NCBI GenBank assembly: GCA_958510825.1
Contig: OY294050.1
Coordinates: 4,317,340 to 4,381,339, forward strand
Origin: Brachypterus glaber
Taxonomy: Eukaryota > Arthropoda > Insecta > Coleoptera > Kateretidae
Direction of reading: 5' to 3'
Length of the DNA: 64,000 nt
Part shown: piece after piece, positions 25,101 through 35,812 of the stretch
How the letters are laid out: each line of letters opens with the position of its first letter
How positions within the stretch are numbered: the stretch's first letter is position 1
The notes under the pieces: model-generated
Told to the model about the DNA's origin: nothing
Databases searched by the model: none
Seen by the model: the letters and a program-made list of their open reading frames with translations, nothing else
Made by a program: the position numbers and the translations under genes

Positions 25101-28100
25101 ACCGTTTTAAAAGTGGGCTAAACGAGAATAATATGTTTTTGTGCAAAAAAAAGTGCAAAATGTTGAAGAGAAATTATGAAAAACTGTTTACCAAGTTTAT
25201 TTGTTAATATTAATCAAAATAAACATTTGTTAACAATTTGGTGTTATAGTAAACGTGACAACTACGCACTATTCTTACAAAAAGCGACGAACTAATAACT
25301 CTTCTCTCTAGAATAGGCATTTCATTTGTAAAAACTGACAAAAACGTCGGCAACATAAACATTCGTCTGTCTTACTCGCACATCTTGGTTCTAACAGAGA
25401 CAAAAATACCAGTTACTGGTAATTGTTATTGTTCAGGCCTGAATATACCTACTATTTGTTACAAACAAACTGAGATGTTGGCGATACTTTATTTTAACGG
25501 TATGCCTATTCTAGAAAGAAGAGTTATTAGTTTGTTGATAAAAAGTGATATCTTTTGTTTACCTGAACATCAATAAATAAATAAATAAATGATTATTTAG
25601 AATGTCAAATAAAAATACCGTACAATATTAATTAAATGTATTTTTTTTTAACTACGGCTTGAAATTGCCCGAGAAATTGTCTATGTAACTTGCTTTACAA
25701 TGTTATTAGTATAAATACCTCAAAAATAGCTCCACAATCCCGCTGAAACTTAAGAAACTAGTCGGATAATTTTAGCCTACTTACACATTGTGTATTTTAC
25801 AACATGTTACATTGGTAAAAAATTAATAAAAAACAACACAATATTTTAATTTAACAGTCAGTGGCAATTTACACAGCACACTTTGCAAATATATATGATA
25901 TTTATTTTGATATGACATGAAATTTGACAGTTCAACTATCGTTAGATGTAATGTTGCCCAATCCAGCATTAACATATGTCAAAATTCTTAATTAAAATAA
26001 ATAATTAAAGTATGTTCCGGGATGTAAAAAGGGCTGAAATTTTAGAAGTATTTATTTTTTATGTATCTATAAGCATGTGAAATCTTATCGTTGCAGGCGA
26101 TATATCCCAAAACACGATACCCTCCTTTTAATATTTTTGTGCGTATCTTACCTGAGAACTAAATCTCTGTCCACAGCCATCTACGATGCACCGGTAAGGC
26201 TTGTTTCCCGCATGCGCAAGAACGTGCCTTTCAAGCCATGACCTTGAACATGACGTCCTTCCATGTACTTTGCAGCCCATCCACAGACATACGTAATGTT
26301 CTTGGTCCATTTGTGATATCACATGTTTTAGCTGAAATACAAAAGGAAAACATTACGAAATACTCAAAAATCCACAAAAAAGGATTATGAAATCAGTTTG
26401 TTTTTAGTGCACGAGAAGAAAAGTTTTCCCATTGTGCACTAAAAGCCAGTCGCAAATGAATTTCATATAACATTTTATTTATGTTCTATAGCCCAAAGCT
26501 TCAAAAAACCAAAAAAACTAAAAATTATTACACTGACGTTTACTTGAAAATAGAAAAAATACTGTTAAAATGAAGAAACTTGAGTATTCTGGTTTTATAT
26601 CTTAAAAAAAAGCAGCAACATTAATAAACATTAATAAACCCTAATGTGTGCTAAATACTAAGTGGAATATAGTATTTAATAAATATTTTTTCAGGTATTT
26701 TGGGTGAAAAATACAATAACCCCTACCTAGGGAATACAATTTTTGCATCCAAAATATCTTTATTACATTTTTTAGAGATAATCTTAACCAAACGGAAATA
26801 ATTCAATATTGTAACTTTTTATATGTAAGAGTATTTTCACCATTTTAAACTTATGGGAACCTAATTTATCTTTGTGAGCACTTTAGTGAAAAAATACGAC
26901 CAATTTTCTTTAAAACATATCTCACACTTTGATATATGGATGAAATTTTGAATTCAAACATCTGGGCATCTTTAAAATGCAATATGTCTATCTTTTTAAG
27001 GGAAATTTTACATATTTTTATTACTAAGCGCTTCAAAAAAAGACTATGGGGACCAAAACTTACCTGCAAATGTTCCAGTAAGGCACCTCCGCCATTGAAC
27101 TTGGCTGAACACTCTGTCCATTTGCAGTGTCCCTCCGGTGTATATTTCGGAACGCTTTCCACCTTCAAGTCCCTCTTGCACGGAAACCGTATCGTCTTGG
27201 GCTGCGACAAAATGGGCGACTTGGGCTCTTCCTCATGAACTTCCTCACTAACACATATTTGCAAACATTCTTTTGGCGACGCTGATATACCACTATCGGA
27301 ATCAGGAGTCGGAGGTTTTTCCTCTTTGTCTGTCCTTAGTATCTCTGTCTGCGTCTGCGAACACTTGTTTTGTATAACCTGCGTTTGACACTCTTCCGTT
27401 CTGTAGGGTTGTTCTTTCTGATCGTTTCGGCAGCTTCTGTTCACATTAACAAGGGGAACCCCCTGTTGATTGGCAGTGACGTTAGCTATTTTGATAATAC
27501 TGTTCACCTGTGGCAGATCGTTTTGGGTTTTTGGCTTGGCTGATAGAACGGTTGGCAGCGCTGTCTCCACACTGAAAGGCACACTCCCCGGTAGACTGCC
27601 CATGGAGGTCGCCATTGGGAGTCTGGAGGGAGTCGAAGGTATTGCCGTGTTTAGCTTAACTATAGGCACCATGGTGGCGTTTAGTTTAACTCCTATGTTA
27701 AAATTGTTCAAGGTGGTTAATTTTTGCATGGGTTGGAGCATGTTGATGGTAGGGTTGGTGATGAACTGAGGAACGTAAATATTATCGGGAGGTTTTGGGG
27801 CTTTTGTGTGGATATACGCGAGGTTAGGAGGAAAACTAACGGGGGATACTAGGGTTACAGTGTTGGCGAAGCTGGTCAAATTTTGGACCTGATTGTTCAC
27901 GGATAGGTTTTGGGGTTCGGGGACTTTACTAGGGGCGGGAAGGATCTTCCTAGGAACGGTGACGGTCGATTTCCTTCGGTTGTTGTCGGCTTTCTTCGAG
28001 GGCATGATCGTTTTTCGCGCGTTTTGCGCCTTAAAACTATGATTGAATTTCTTTTGCGTGTCGACTAGCGAAATAAGCTTCGAAGTTGGCTTGGCTAAAG

Positions 28101-28639
28101 TAGAGAGTTCTTTTTTAAGTATCACATTTGATTTGATCTGAGACTTGAAGTACTCAGTTATCTTTCCCTGGTGCTGTAACTTGGCAGTGTTGGCGTCGGT
28201 TCTCTTATTACTACTACTATCACTACATTTTTGAACATTATTATTATGATTCACTAATTTCTCGATTGGACTAGGCGCTACATCCCCTACCACGAACCCC
28301 CCGTTCACAGGGACACTCTTCAAGGTTATAATCTTCTTATCCTTCAAAGAAACTGCTGATTTCTTCCTTTCTTCTTGCTTCAAACGCTTCGGAAAAATCA
28401 ATAAATTATTTTCCTTAGAGACCTTTGTTCTTTTGCTCGGGTTTTCTTCAATTGTTGGATTCGTATTCCAGGGCCAGGGCGGATGATGGGCCGTCTGGGT
28501 GGGGGGCATTTTGTGCGGAGCCCCCCCTGCAGAGTCGTCCGAATGGGAAGAGGCAGTGCTGAACGGGGACCCAGGATCGGTTATGTCACTGGAATTACTG
28601 CTCCCACTGCAGTCCGTGCAACTCAAAATGGCTACCCCA
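22001..28639 (-). CDS. jing: jing / AEBP2 ortholog, five 3' coding exons (N-terminus not located)
   Basis: Zinc-finger cofactor of Polycomb Repressive Complex 2. Vertebrate AEBP2 is a PRC2.2 accessory subunit; Drosophila jing acts in midline glia, trachea and border-cell migration (family knowledge). Exons 28639-27064, 26331-26152, 24579-24435, 23824-23629 and 22190-22001 join through GT-AG introns in one continuous frame of 761 codons plus a stop. Numbered from the first whole codon of the first visible exon: a low-complexity Ser/Pro/Lys-rich region (1-500), C2H2 fingers at about 505-528, 540-565 and 573-595, a basic stretch (KKIRFRR, about 622-628), then the conserved C-terminal domain (MFDFIDSG ... 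RWHPAD ... DEWVNEKEF). That domain aligns with the AEBP2 part ending in the WMPEDILPDVWVNE-like motif. The first exon starts mid-codon after a splice acceptor, so at least one upstream exon is missing from this model. The introns carry transposon insertions. The identification is firm; the 5' structure is unknown. Confidence 0.95.
22191..23628 (-). other. jing intron between the last two coding exons
   Basis: A GT-AG intron of 1,438 bases. It is AT-rich and I saw no conserved coding segment or RNA gene in it. Short open frames on either strand show no recognisable motif. Confidence 0.8.
23629..23824 (-). CDS. jing: jing exon: AEBP2 C-terminal domain, first part
   Basis: A 196-base exon following a long T tract and TAG. 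It encodes (A)RMFDFIDSGIMEGVQ, then a stretch with TLGTISHPGDSINLHSEILA and KKVLVRWHPAD, and ends GT|GTAAGT with two bases of a split Val codon. The order FDF-I-G, a Ser-rich beta-like stretch, I-AR/KR and VRW-PAD matches the AEBP2 C-terminal domain, which contacts other PRC2 subunits in vertebrates (family knowledge). Confidence 0.93.
23961..24222. repeat. foldback MITE in a jing intron
   Basis: The left end TGTGGCTTGGTTCTAAAAGG and the right end CCTTTTAGAACCAAGCCACA are exact inverted repeats, followed inward by further matching sequence (GCCAATGTCA / TGACATTAGC). The element is about 260 bases long with no coding capacity. Its flanks are TA-rich (ATATC / TATATG), so the target duplication is uncertain. 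It lies wholly inside the intron between the exons at 24435 and 23824. Confidence 0.75.
24268..24337 (-). repeat. tRNA-like SINE head or tRNA pseudogene in a jing intron
   Basis: Read on the minus strand it has an A-box-like GGTGGTGTAATGCGG and a perfect B box GGTTCGAATCC inside a 5-bp T stem (GCGGG/CCCGC). The anticodon arm around TTTGTAA does not pair, and the acceptor ends do not match each other, so a working tRNA is unlikely. It sits about 100 bases from the splice donor of the 24435 exon. Confidence 0.5.
24435..24579 (-). CDS. jing: jing exon: end of zinc finger 3 and basic linker
   Basis: A 145-base exon. Its acceptor is TTTCAG, and it opens GTA ATG TTA, so the reading frame continues FSSQ-VMLERHVNSH and completes finger 3. 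The Gly/Asn/Lys-rich linker ends in KKIRFRRQPWS, which matches in position the Lys/Arg-rich segment of AEBP2 before its C-terminal domain. The donor TCAG|GTAAGT leaves one base of a split codon, which the next exon completes as Ala. The ATG near the exon start is an internal methionine, not a start codon. Confidence 0.93.
25285..25537. mobile_element. hAT-type MITE, copy 1 (jing intron)
   Basis: Terminal inverted repeats begin CGACGAACTAATAACTC and end GAGTTATTAGTTTGTTG; the inner ends read CTAGAATAGGCAT / ATGCCTATTCTAG. The flanks ACAAAAAG (25277-25284) and ATAAAAAG (25538-25545) form an 8-base target duplication with one mismatch. Eight-base duplications are typical of hAT transposons. Two relatives lie at 43927 and 45963. 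No transposase is present. Confidence 0.85.
26152..26331 (-). CDS. jing: jing exon: end of zinc finger 1, zinc finger 2, start of zinc finger 3
   Basis: An in-phase exon of 180 bases (60 codons). The acceptor is TTTCAG before 26331 and the donor is CAG|GTAAGA at 26152/26151. It begins LKHV, giving the second His of finger 1. Finger 2 has CLWMGC, a longer inter-ligand spacer containing HGRTSCSRSWLER, and HVLAH, followed by the linker AGNKPY. Finger 3 starts CIVDGC and is cut after FSSQ. The long spacer in finger 2 and the CLW-GCK motif are diagnostic of the AEBP2/jing family rather than of generic C2H2 proteins. Confidence 0.95.
27064..28639 (-). CDS. jing: jing large coding exon: N-terminal region and first half of zinc finger 1
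   Basis: This is the largest visible exon, 1,576 bases. On the minus strand it follows a T-rich tract ending in CAG (28642-28640), and its first base completes a split codon (codon phase 2). It ends in CAG at 27064 followed by GTAAGT. The protein is Ser/Asn/Pro/Lys-rich and mostly disordered in appearance. It has a Ser/Asp-rich start (SSNSSDITDPGSPFSTASS), basic patches resembling nuclear localisation signals (PSKRTKV, FPKRLKQEERKKS), a PIP-box-like QGKITEYF (28170-28147), a CtBP-like PQNLS (27915-27901) and a second acidic/Ser patch (PDSDSGISASPKE). It closes with CKWTECSAKF...LLEHLQ, the first 21 residues of a C2H2 finger whose last His is in the next exon. Residues before the acceptor, read from intron sequence, are not part of the protein. 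An internal ATG (MPPTQ, near 28510) could start a shorter isoform, but nothing here shows that it does. Confidence 0.93.
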
Positions 28640-29088
28640 CTGAAACAAAAAAAAAACAACATTAATAACATGTCAAATAAAAAAATATGTTTCGAATGAA
28701 CGAGAGTACTTTCTTATAAAAAAACAAAATTAATCGTTTGATGAATATGATTAATAAGGTTTGTTATTTTATTTTCTATGGATATTGTTGTAAATAATTT
28801 TTTACATTTTGGGGCTCCCTTCCCTTTCCCGTCATGGAAAAAATTATAATAATTTTTTGGTGTATTTTTTTGAACTTTAAGGTGGTTTTTAAAGTTTTCT
28901 TCTATCGTGAATAATAAAATTATGTCCAGAAACAATTTTTTACATTTTGGGGACAAATGAAAAAAGTGGTGATACATTTTTTGTGTAATTTTTAATTTTC
29001 GTTTGGAAACAAAAGTTTTTTTAAATTGTTCTTTTATTTAAAATAATAATAAAGTTATATAACCATATGGCCTAAACAAAAATTTAGT

Positions 29089-29407
29089 AATAGTTATTTA
29101 TGGTAAAGTGGGTAAAGTAAATTAACCTGCTTGGCTGACGCCTCGCAGGTTAATTTTCTCATGGGCAATATCGGTTTACCCATGAGTGCCATACAAGGTT
29201 TTATCCAATAAATAGCTTAGGAATTCATATTTTTATTAAAAATTTTAATGACATTTACAAGAAAATAATTTGACAAGTGACAGTTGAGTGGGTAAAATAA
29301 ATAAAGATCCACTCAATAAAGTAAAAGCCACGCGTGGGTTATTATTGAGTTAATCTATTTAAAATGAAGCTGGTAATTGTCTTATTATCTGTATGTATTG
29401 GATAAAG
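29089..29407 (-). repeat. hairpin-cassette repeat family, copy c
   Basis: A minus-strand copy carrying the hairpin at 29124-29165: TTAACCTGC, loop TTGGCTGACGCCTC, GCAGGTTAA. Confidence 0.88.
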
Positions 29408-30592
29408 GATTTCACTTTTTTTTTGCTTATTTTAATTTTTTTTGACGTTTCAGAAAAAAATACTTAATTGAAGCAAAGAAAGATAAAATTTTCTTTTTCT
29501 ATCATAATACTTATAAGAAAGTAAAAACACCATAAATAGAAAAATACTCTATTTAATTTTTTTAAGATGGGGATATAGCAAGAATGATTATTTGTCCAAT
29601 AAAAGTAATTTTAACTAAACAGAATCCCAAGGAATTATTCAAAAATGCATCAAACTAATTTTTACAGTTTTTGGCATGCTGATTTTATTTATTTATACTC
29701 ATTTTTGGGACCTTTGAAAAAGGTAGTTTATTCTACAGAGTAAATTATTTTAGTTTTAATTAAACGTGATAAGTTGTCATTAATTTAACTAAAATTACTC
29801 ATAAAGTTGGCATTTGACTGGAAAAAATAAACATAAGTTCTCATTAAAAATGTTAGTACAATTTATTACTCATTTATTATAATTTTACTACATTGTTATC
29901 TTTCGTAAAATTAGTTAGTGAAATCCGCTATACAGAGTGATTCAACAAAAACTTTGAACATAAAAAAACAGGTCCTGAAACGGCTCCAAATGAAGTATAG
30001 GTATTTTTTCTACGACTGCTTTAGAATGTAAGCAAGTCCAAACACAGAATGAATCTATTCTAGCCCTAGATATGGTATGAATATTCCGTATCAAGTGTTA
30101 GAATAAGCACATGTAGTGCCATCTCTTGTTTATAAAAGTAAAGAAAACTGTAGCAAAATTAGCAAAAATATATATATTTTGCCATGGAACATTGAATAAT
30201 TTAATGCAATTTAAAGTTTTGCGTTAAAATTACATAAAGTTTATTAGTTTTTCTTAATATTTGACGAGTTTTTTATCAATTTAGTTCAAAAAATTAAAAC
30301 TGCTCCATCTATTGTTAAATATTTAAACCTGATATCTGTCACAACAATCTGACATAACCTTCAATTTTTGCATTTTAATTTGTAAATATGTGCTAAAATT
30401 AAATAAAAATCTCTTCTAAGTACTGATTTGATAAAATTATTAAATAACATTAATTGCTTTATTTAAAAAATTGTGTTTTGTTGCATTTGCAGTGTCGAGT
30501 CACAAAAAACATTGTTTTTAACCTTGTCCGCAGTTTAAAGCCATACAGTGTTTCATATTTGCAGTCGAAGAAAAAGTATAGTCTACAGCACG

Positions 30593-30689
30593 TATGGAAT
30601 AGTCATTCCGCGCTCGCGGGACCGTCATACTCGCCTGCCGGCTCGTATGAAAAACTTTCCGCTCGCGCGGAATATTGTCTATTCCATAC
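30593..30689. repeat. short GC-rich foldback
   Basis: TATGGAATAGTCATTCCGCG followed by CTCGCGGG is inverted as CCGCTCGCGCGGAATATTGT and CTATTCCATA. It stands out sharply from its AT-rich flanks. Confidence 0.65.
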
Positions 30690-31183
30690 TAGTTATGGAA
30701 TATACTATTTGGAGATATTTCTTCGTTTGAATTTCTGCTCAGTCTAAAATTGCCTTCGCGTTTCTGGAATGTGTTCCTTTTAATGTTTACAGTTCTTTAA
30801 ATGTATTTTCACATGAAATCTGAGCTGCAAGCTCCTATGCGCTAGGCTGAACATAAATTAAGTGGGCACTAAAAAGTACTACTACCTATAAAGTACTGTA
30901 CAGTAAAGTTTTATTATGAAACGTTAGACTTTCAGTATGCAGGTAAGGTTTATTGTAAACTATCACGTATGTATAAAAAGGCAGGAAATTTAACATTTTA
31001 ATGTTGAACATCCTGTTAAAAAGGTGATAACACTAAACTATTTTCAATAATTTAATAAAATACCGAGAAACGTATCGTATTTATAAAATCGAACATTATC
31101 GGTACATTTTTAGAATGTTTTGGGTAAAAAATAACTCTACAAGGTCACTTGATAAGTCAAAATCATTAGACAGTGGAAAAGTC

Positions 31184-34100
31184 TTGCATTAAGACCAGTG
31201 ACATACTAGGTACTTAGGGCCGGGCCCGCTTAACAACTAAAGGGGGCCCGAGAAACGACCAAAGGGCGAAATTATATGCTACAAAAAATCTAATTGCATT
31301 TTTTTTTGACTTTTTTTTGTAAAAACCACTCAATACAAAAAAAATAGTATAAAATACTCGTTTCATTATACTATTGGTGCACTTTCATTAAAAAAATCGC
31401 CGCAAGCGCCTCTTGCATTAAGACCAGTGACATACTAGGTACTTAGGGCCGGGCCCGCTTAACAACTAAAGGGGGCCCGAGAAACGACCAGAGGGCGAAA
31501 TTATATGCTACAAAAAATCTAATTGCATTTTTTTTTGACTTTTTTTTGTAAAAACCACTCAATACAAAAAAAATAGTATAAAATACTCGTTTCATTATAC
31601 TATTGGCGCACTTTCATTAAAAAATTCGCCGCAAGCGCCTCTTGCATTAAGACCAGTGACATACTAGGTACTTAGGGCCGGGCCCGCTTAACAACTAAAG
31701 GGGGCCCGAGAAACGACCAAAGGGCGAAATTATATGCTACAAAAAATCTAATTGCATTTTTTTTTGACTTTTTTTTGTAAAAACCACTCAATACAAAAAA
31801 AATAGTATAAAATACTCGTTTCATTATACTACTGGCGCACTTTCATTAAAAAATTCGCCGCAAGCGCCTCTTGCATTAAGACCAGTGACATACTAGGTAC
31901 TTAGGGCCGGGCCCGCTTAACAACTAAAGGGGGCCCGAGAAACGACCAGAGGGCGAAATTATATGCTACAAAAAATCTAATTGCATTTTTTTTTTTACTT
32001 TTTTTTGTAAAAACCACTCAATACAAAAAAATAGTATAAAATACTCGTTTCATTATACTATTGGCGCACTTTCATTAAAAAATTCGCCGCAAGCGCCTCT
32101 TGCATTAAGACCAGTGACATACTAGGTACTTAGGGCCGGGCCCGCTTAACAACTAAAGGGGGCCCGAGAAACGACCAAAGGGCGAAATTATATGCTACAA
32201 AAAATCTAATTGCATTTTTTTTTGACTTTTTTTTGTAAAAACCACTCAATACAAAAAAAATAGTATAAAATACTCGTTTCATTATACTATTGGCGCACTT
32301 TCATTAAAAAATTCGCCGCAAGCGCCTCTTGCATTAAGACCAGTGACATACTAGGTACTTAGGGCCGGGCCCGCTTAACAACTAAAGGGGGCCCGAGAAA
32401 CGACCAGAGGGCGAAATTATATGCTACAAAAAATCTAATTGCATTTTTTTTACTTTTTTTTGTAAAAACCACTCAATACAAAAAAAATAGTATAAAATAC
32501 TCGTTTCATTATACTATTGGTGCACTTTCATTAAAAAATTCGCCGCAAGCGCCTCTTGCATTAAGACCAGTGACATACTAGGTACTTAGGGCCGGGCCCG
32601 CTTAACAACTAAAGGGGGCCCGAGAAACGACCAAAGGGCGAAATTATATGCTACAAAAAATCTAATTGCATTTTTTTTTACTTTTTTTTGTAAAAACCAC
32701 TCAATACAAAAAAAATAGTATAAAATACTCGTTTCATTATACTATTGGCGCACTTTCATTAAAAAATTCGCCGCAAGCGCCTCTTGCATTAAGACCAGTG
32801 ACATACTAGGTACTTAGGGCCGGGCCCGCTTAACAACTAAAGGGGGCCCGAGAAACGACCAAAGGGCGAAATTATATGCTACAAAAAATCTAATTGCATT
32901 TTTTTTTTACTTTTTTTTGTAAAAACCACTCAATACAAAAAAAGATAGTATAAAATACTCGTTTCATTATACTATTGGCGCACTTTCATTAAAAAATTCG
33001 CCGCAAGCGCCTCTTGCATTAAGACCAGTGACATACTAGGTACTTAGGGCCGGGCCCGCTTAACAACTAAAGGGGGCCCGAGAAACGACCAAAGGGCGAA
33101 ATTATATGCTACAAAAAATCTAATTGCATTTTTTTTTACTTTTTTTTGTAAAAACCACTCAATACAAAAAAAATAGTATAAAATACTCGTTTCATTATAC
33201 TATTGGCGCACTTTCATTAAAAAATTCGCCGCAAGCGCCTCTTGCATTAAGACCAGTGACATACTAGGTACTTAGGGCCGGGCCCGCTTAACAACTAAAG
33301 GGGGCCCGAGAAACGACCAAAGGGCGAAATTATATGCTACAAAAAATCTAATTGCATTTTTTTTTACTTTTTTTTGTAAAAACCACTCAATACAAAAAAA
33401 ATAGTATAAAATACTCGTTTCATTATACTATTGGCGCACTTTCATTAAAAAATTCGCCGCAAGCGCCTCTTGCATTAAGACCAGTGACATACTAGGTACT
33501 TAGGGCCGGGCCCGCTTAACAACTAAAGGGGGCCCGAGAAACGACCAAAGGGCGAAATTATATGCTACAAAAAATCTAATTGCATTTTTTTTTTACTTTT
33601 TTTTGTAAAAACCACTCAATACAAAAAAAGATAGTATAAAATACTCGTTTCATTATACTATTGGCGCACTTTCATTAAAAAATTCGCCGCAAGCGCCTCT
33701 TGCATTAAGACCAGTGACATACTAGGTACTTAGGGCCGGGCCCGCTTAACAACTAAAGGGGGCCCGAGAAACGACCAAAGGGCGAAATTATATGCTACAA
33801 AAAATCTAATTGCATTTTTTTTTACTTTTTTTTGTAAAAACCACTCAATACAAAAAAAATAGTATAAAATACTCGTTTCATTATACTATTGGCGCACTTT
33901 CATTAAAAAATTCGCCGCAAGCGCCTCTTGCATTAAGACCAGTGACATACTAGGTACTTAGGGCCGGGCCCGCTTAACAACTAAAGGGGGCCCGAGAAAC
34001 GACCAAAGGGCGAAATTATATGCTACAAAAAATCTAATTGCATTTTTTTTTTACTTTTTTTTGTAAAAACCACTCAATACAAAAAAAGATAGTATAAAAT

Positions 34101-35758
34101 ACTCGTTTCATTATACTATTGGCGCACTTTCATTAAAAAATTCGCCGCAAGCGCCTCTTGCATTAAGACCAGTGACATACTAGGTACTTAGGGCCGGGCC
34201 CGCTTAACAACTAAAGGGGGCCCGAGAAACGACCAAAGGGCGAAATTATATGCTACAAAAAATCTAATTGCATTTTTTTTTACTTTTTTTTGTAAAAACC
34301 ACTCAATACAAAAAAAATAGTATAAAATACTCGTTTCATTATACTATTGGCGCACTTTCATTAAAAAATTCGCCGCAAGCGCCTCTTGCATTAAGACCAG
34401 TGACATACTAGGTACTTAGGGCCGGGCCCGCTTAACAACTAAAGGGGGCCCGAGAAACGACCAAAGGGCGAAATTATATGCTACAAAAAATCTAATTGCA
34501 TTTTTTTTTTACTTTTTTTTGTAAAAACCACTCAATACAAAAAAAATAGTATAAAATACTCGTTTCATTATACTATTGGCGCACTTTCATTAAAAAATTC
34601 GCCGCAAGCGCCTCTTGCATTAAGACCAGTGACATACTAGGTACTTAGGGCCGGGCCCGCTTAACAACTAAAGGGGGCCCGAGAAACGACCAAAGGGCGA
34701 AATTATATGCTACAAAAAATCTAATTGCATTTTTTTTTACTTTTTTTTGTAAAAACCACTCAATACAAAAAAAATAGTATAAAATACTCGTTTCATTATA
34801 CTATTGGCGCACTTTCATTAAAAAATTCGCCGCAAGCGCCTCTTGCATTAAGACCAGTGACATACTAGGTACTTAGGGCCGGGCCCGCTTAACAACTAAA
34901 GGGGGCCCGAGAAACGACCAAAGGGCGAAATTATATGCTACAAAAAATCTAATTGCATTTTTTTTTTACTTTTTTTTGTAAAAACCACTCAATACAAAAA
35001 AAGATAGTATAAAATACTCGTTTCATTATACTATTGGCGCACTTTCATTAAAAAATTCGCCGCAAGCGCCTCTTGCATTAAGACCAGTGACATACTAGGT
35101 ACTTAGGGCCGGGCCCGCTTAACAACTAAAGGGGGCCCGAGAAACGACCAAAGGGCGAAATTATATGCTACAAAAAATCTAATTGCATTTTTTTTTACTT
35201 TTTTTTGTAAAAACCACTCAATACAAAAAAAATAGTATAAAATACTCGTTTCATTATACTATTGGCGCACTTTCATTAAAAAATTCGCCGCAAGCGCCTC
35301 TTGCATTAAGACCAGTGACATACTAGGTACTTAGGGCCGGGCCCGCTTAACAACTAAAGGGGGCCCGAGAAACGACCAAAGGGCGAAATTATATGCTACA
35401 AAAAATCTAATTGCATTTTTTTTTACTTTTTTTTGTAAAAACCACTCAATACAAAAAAAATAGTATAAAATACTCGTTTCATTATACTATTGGCGCACTT
35501 TCATTAAAAAATTCGCCGCAAGCGCCTCTTGCATTAAGACCAGTGACATACTAGGTACTTAGGGCCGGGCCCGCTTAACAACTAAAGGGGGCCCGAGAAA
35601 CGACCAAAGGGCGAAATTATATGCTACAAAAAATCTAATTGCATTTTTTTTTTACTTTTTTTTGTAAAAACCACTCAATACAAAAAAAGATAGTATAAAA
35701 TACTCGTTTCATTATACTATTGGCGCACTTTCATTAAAAAATTCGCCGCAAGCGCCTC
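31184..35758 (+). repeat. tandem array, 20 copies of a ~229-bp unit
   Basis: Each unit starts TTGCATTAAGACCAGTGACA, passes a GC-rich block (TTAGGGCCGGGCCCGC, then GGGGGCCCGAGAAACGACCA), a T tract, and ends CATTATACTATTGGCGCAC...TTCGCCGCAAGCGCCTC. I counted 20 starts; 4,575 bases / 20 is about 228.8. Units are near-identical, with recurrent variants: ACCAAAGG or ACCAGAGG, 9 or 10 Ts, and AATAGT or GATAGT. The second half of the unit resembles one arm of the foldback family at 10528, 15759 and 53491. Immediately after the last unit the sequence continues into what looks like the opposite arm (35759-35810). No open frame runs through the unit. Copy number could be distorted by assembly. Confidence 0.97.
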
Positions 35759-35812
35759 GTTTTTTAAACGCGTGCGCCAAAAAGGTCTAGTATTTTAATA
35801 TACTATTTTATT
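35759..35812. repeat. right arm of the foldback from which the array units derive
   Basis: GTTTTTTAAACGCGTGCGCC followed by AAAAAGGTCTAGTATTTTAATATACTA is inversely related to TAGTATAAAATACTCG...GGCGCAC in the last unit. The last unit and this segment together therefore rebuild one foldback element. Confidence 0.6.

Larger units (their letters stand above)
28640..31183 (-). other. upstream part of jing intron: mostly gene-free
   Basis: The splice acceptor of the first visible jing exon borders it. Apart from the repeat at 29089-29407 and the GC-rich foldback at 30593-30689, it is AT-rich without recognisable coding sequence. Confidence 0.5.

Noticed and set aside
25385..25576. Small plus-strand gene
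   Set aside because: It lies almost wholly inside a hAT-type MITE.
27470..27769. Plus-strand frame opposite jing
   Set aside because: A shadow of the jing large exon; the minus frame has family motifs and splice sites.
28640..28671. Start codon and signal-like peptide (MLLMLFFFCF) for jing
   Set aside because: It is translated from the T-rich splice acceptor; the exon begins at 28639 after CAG.
31184..35758. CRISPR array
   Set aside because: The repeats are contiguous 229-bp units without unique spacers, in an insect nuclear setting.
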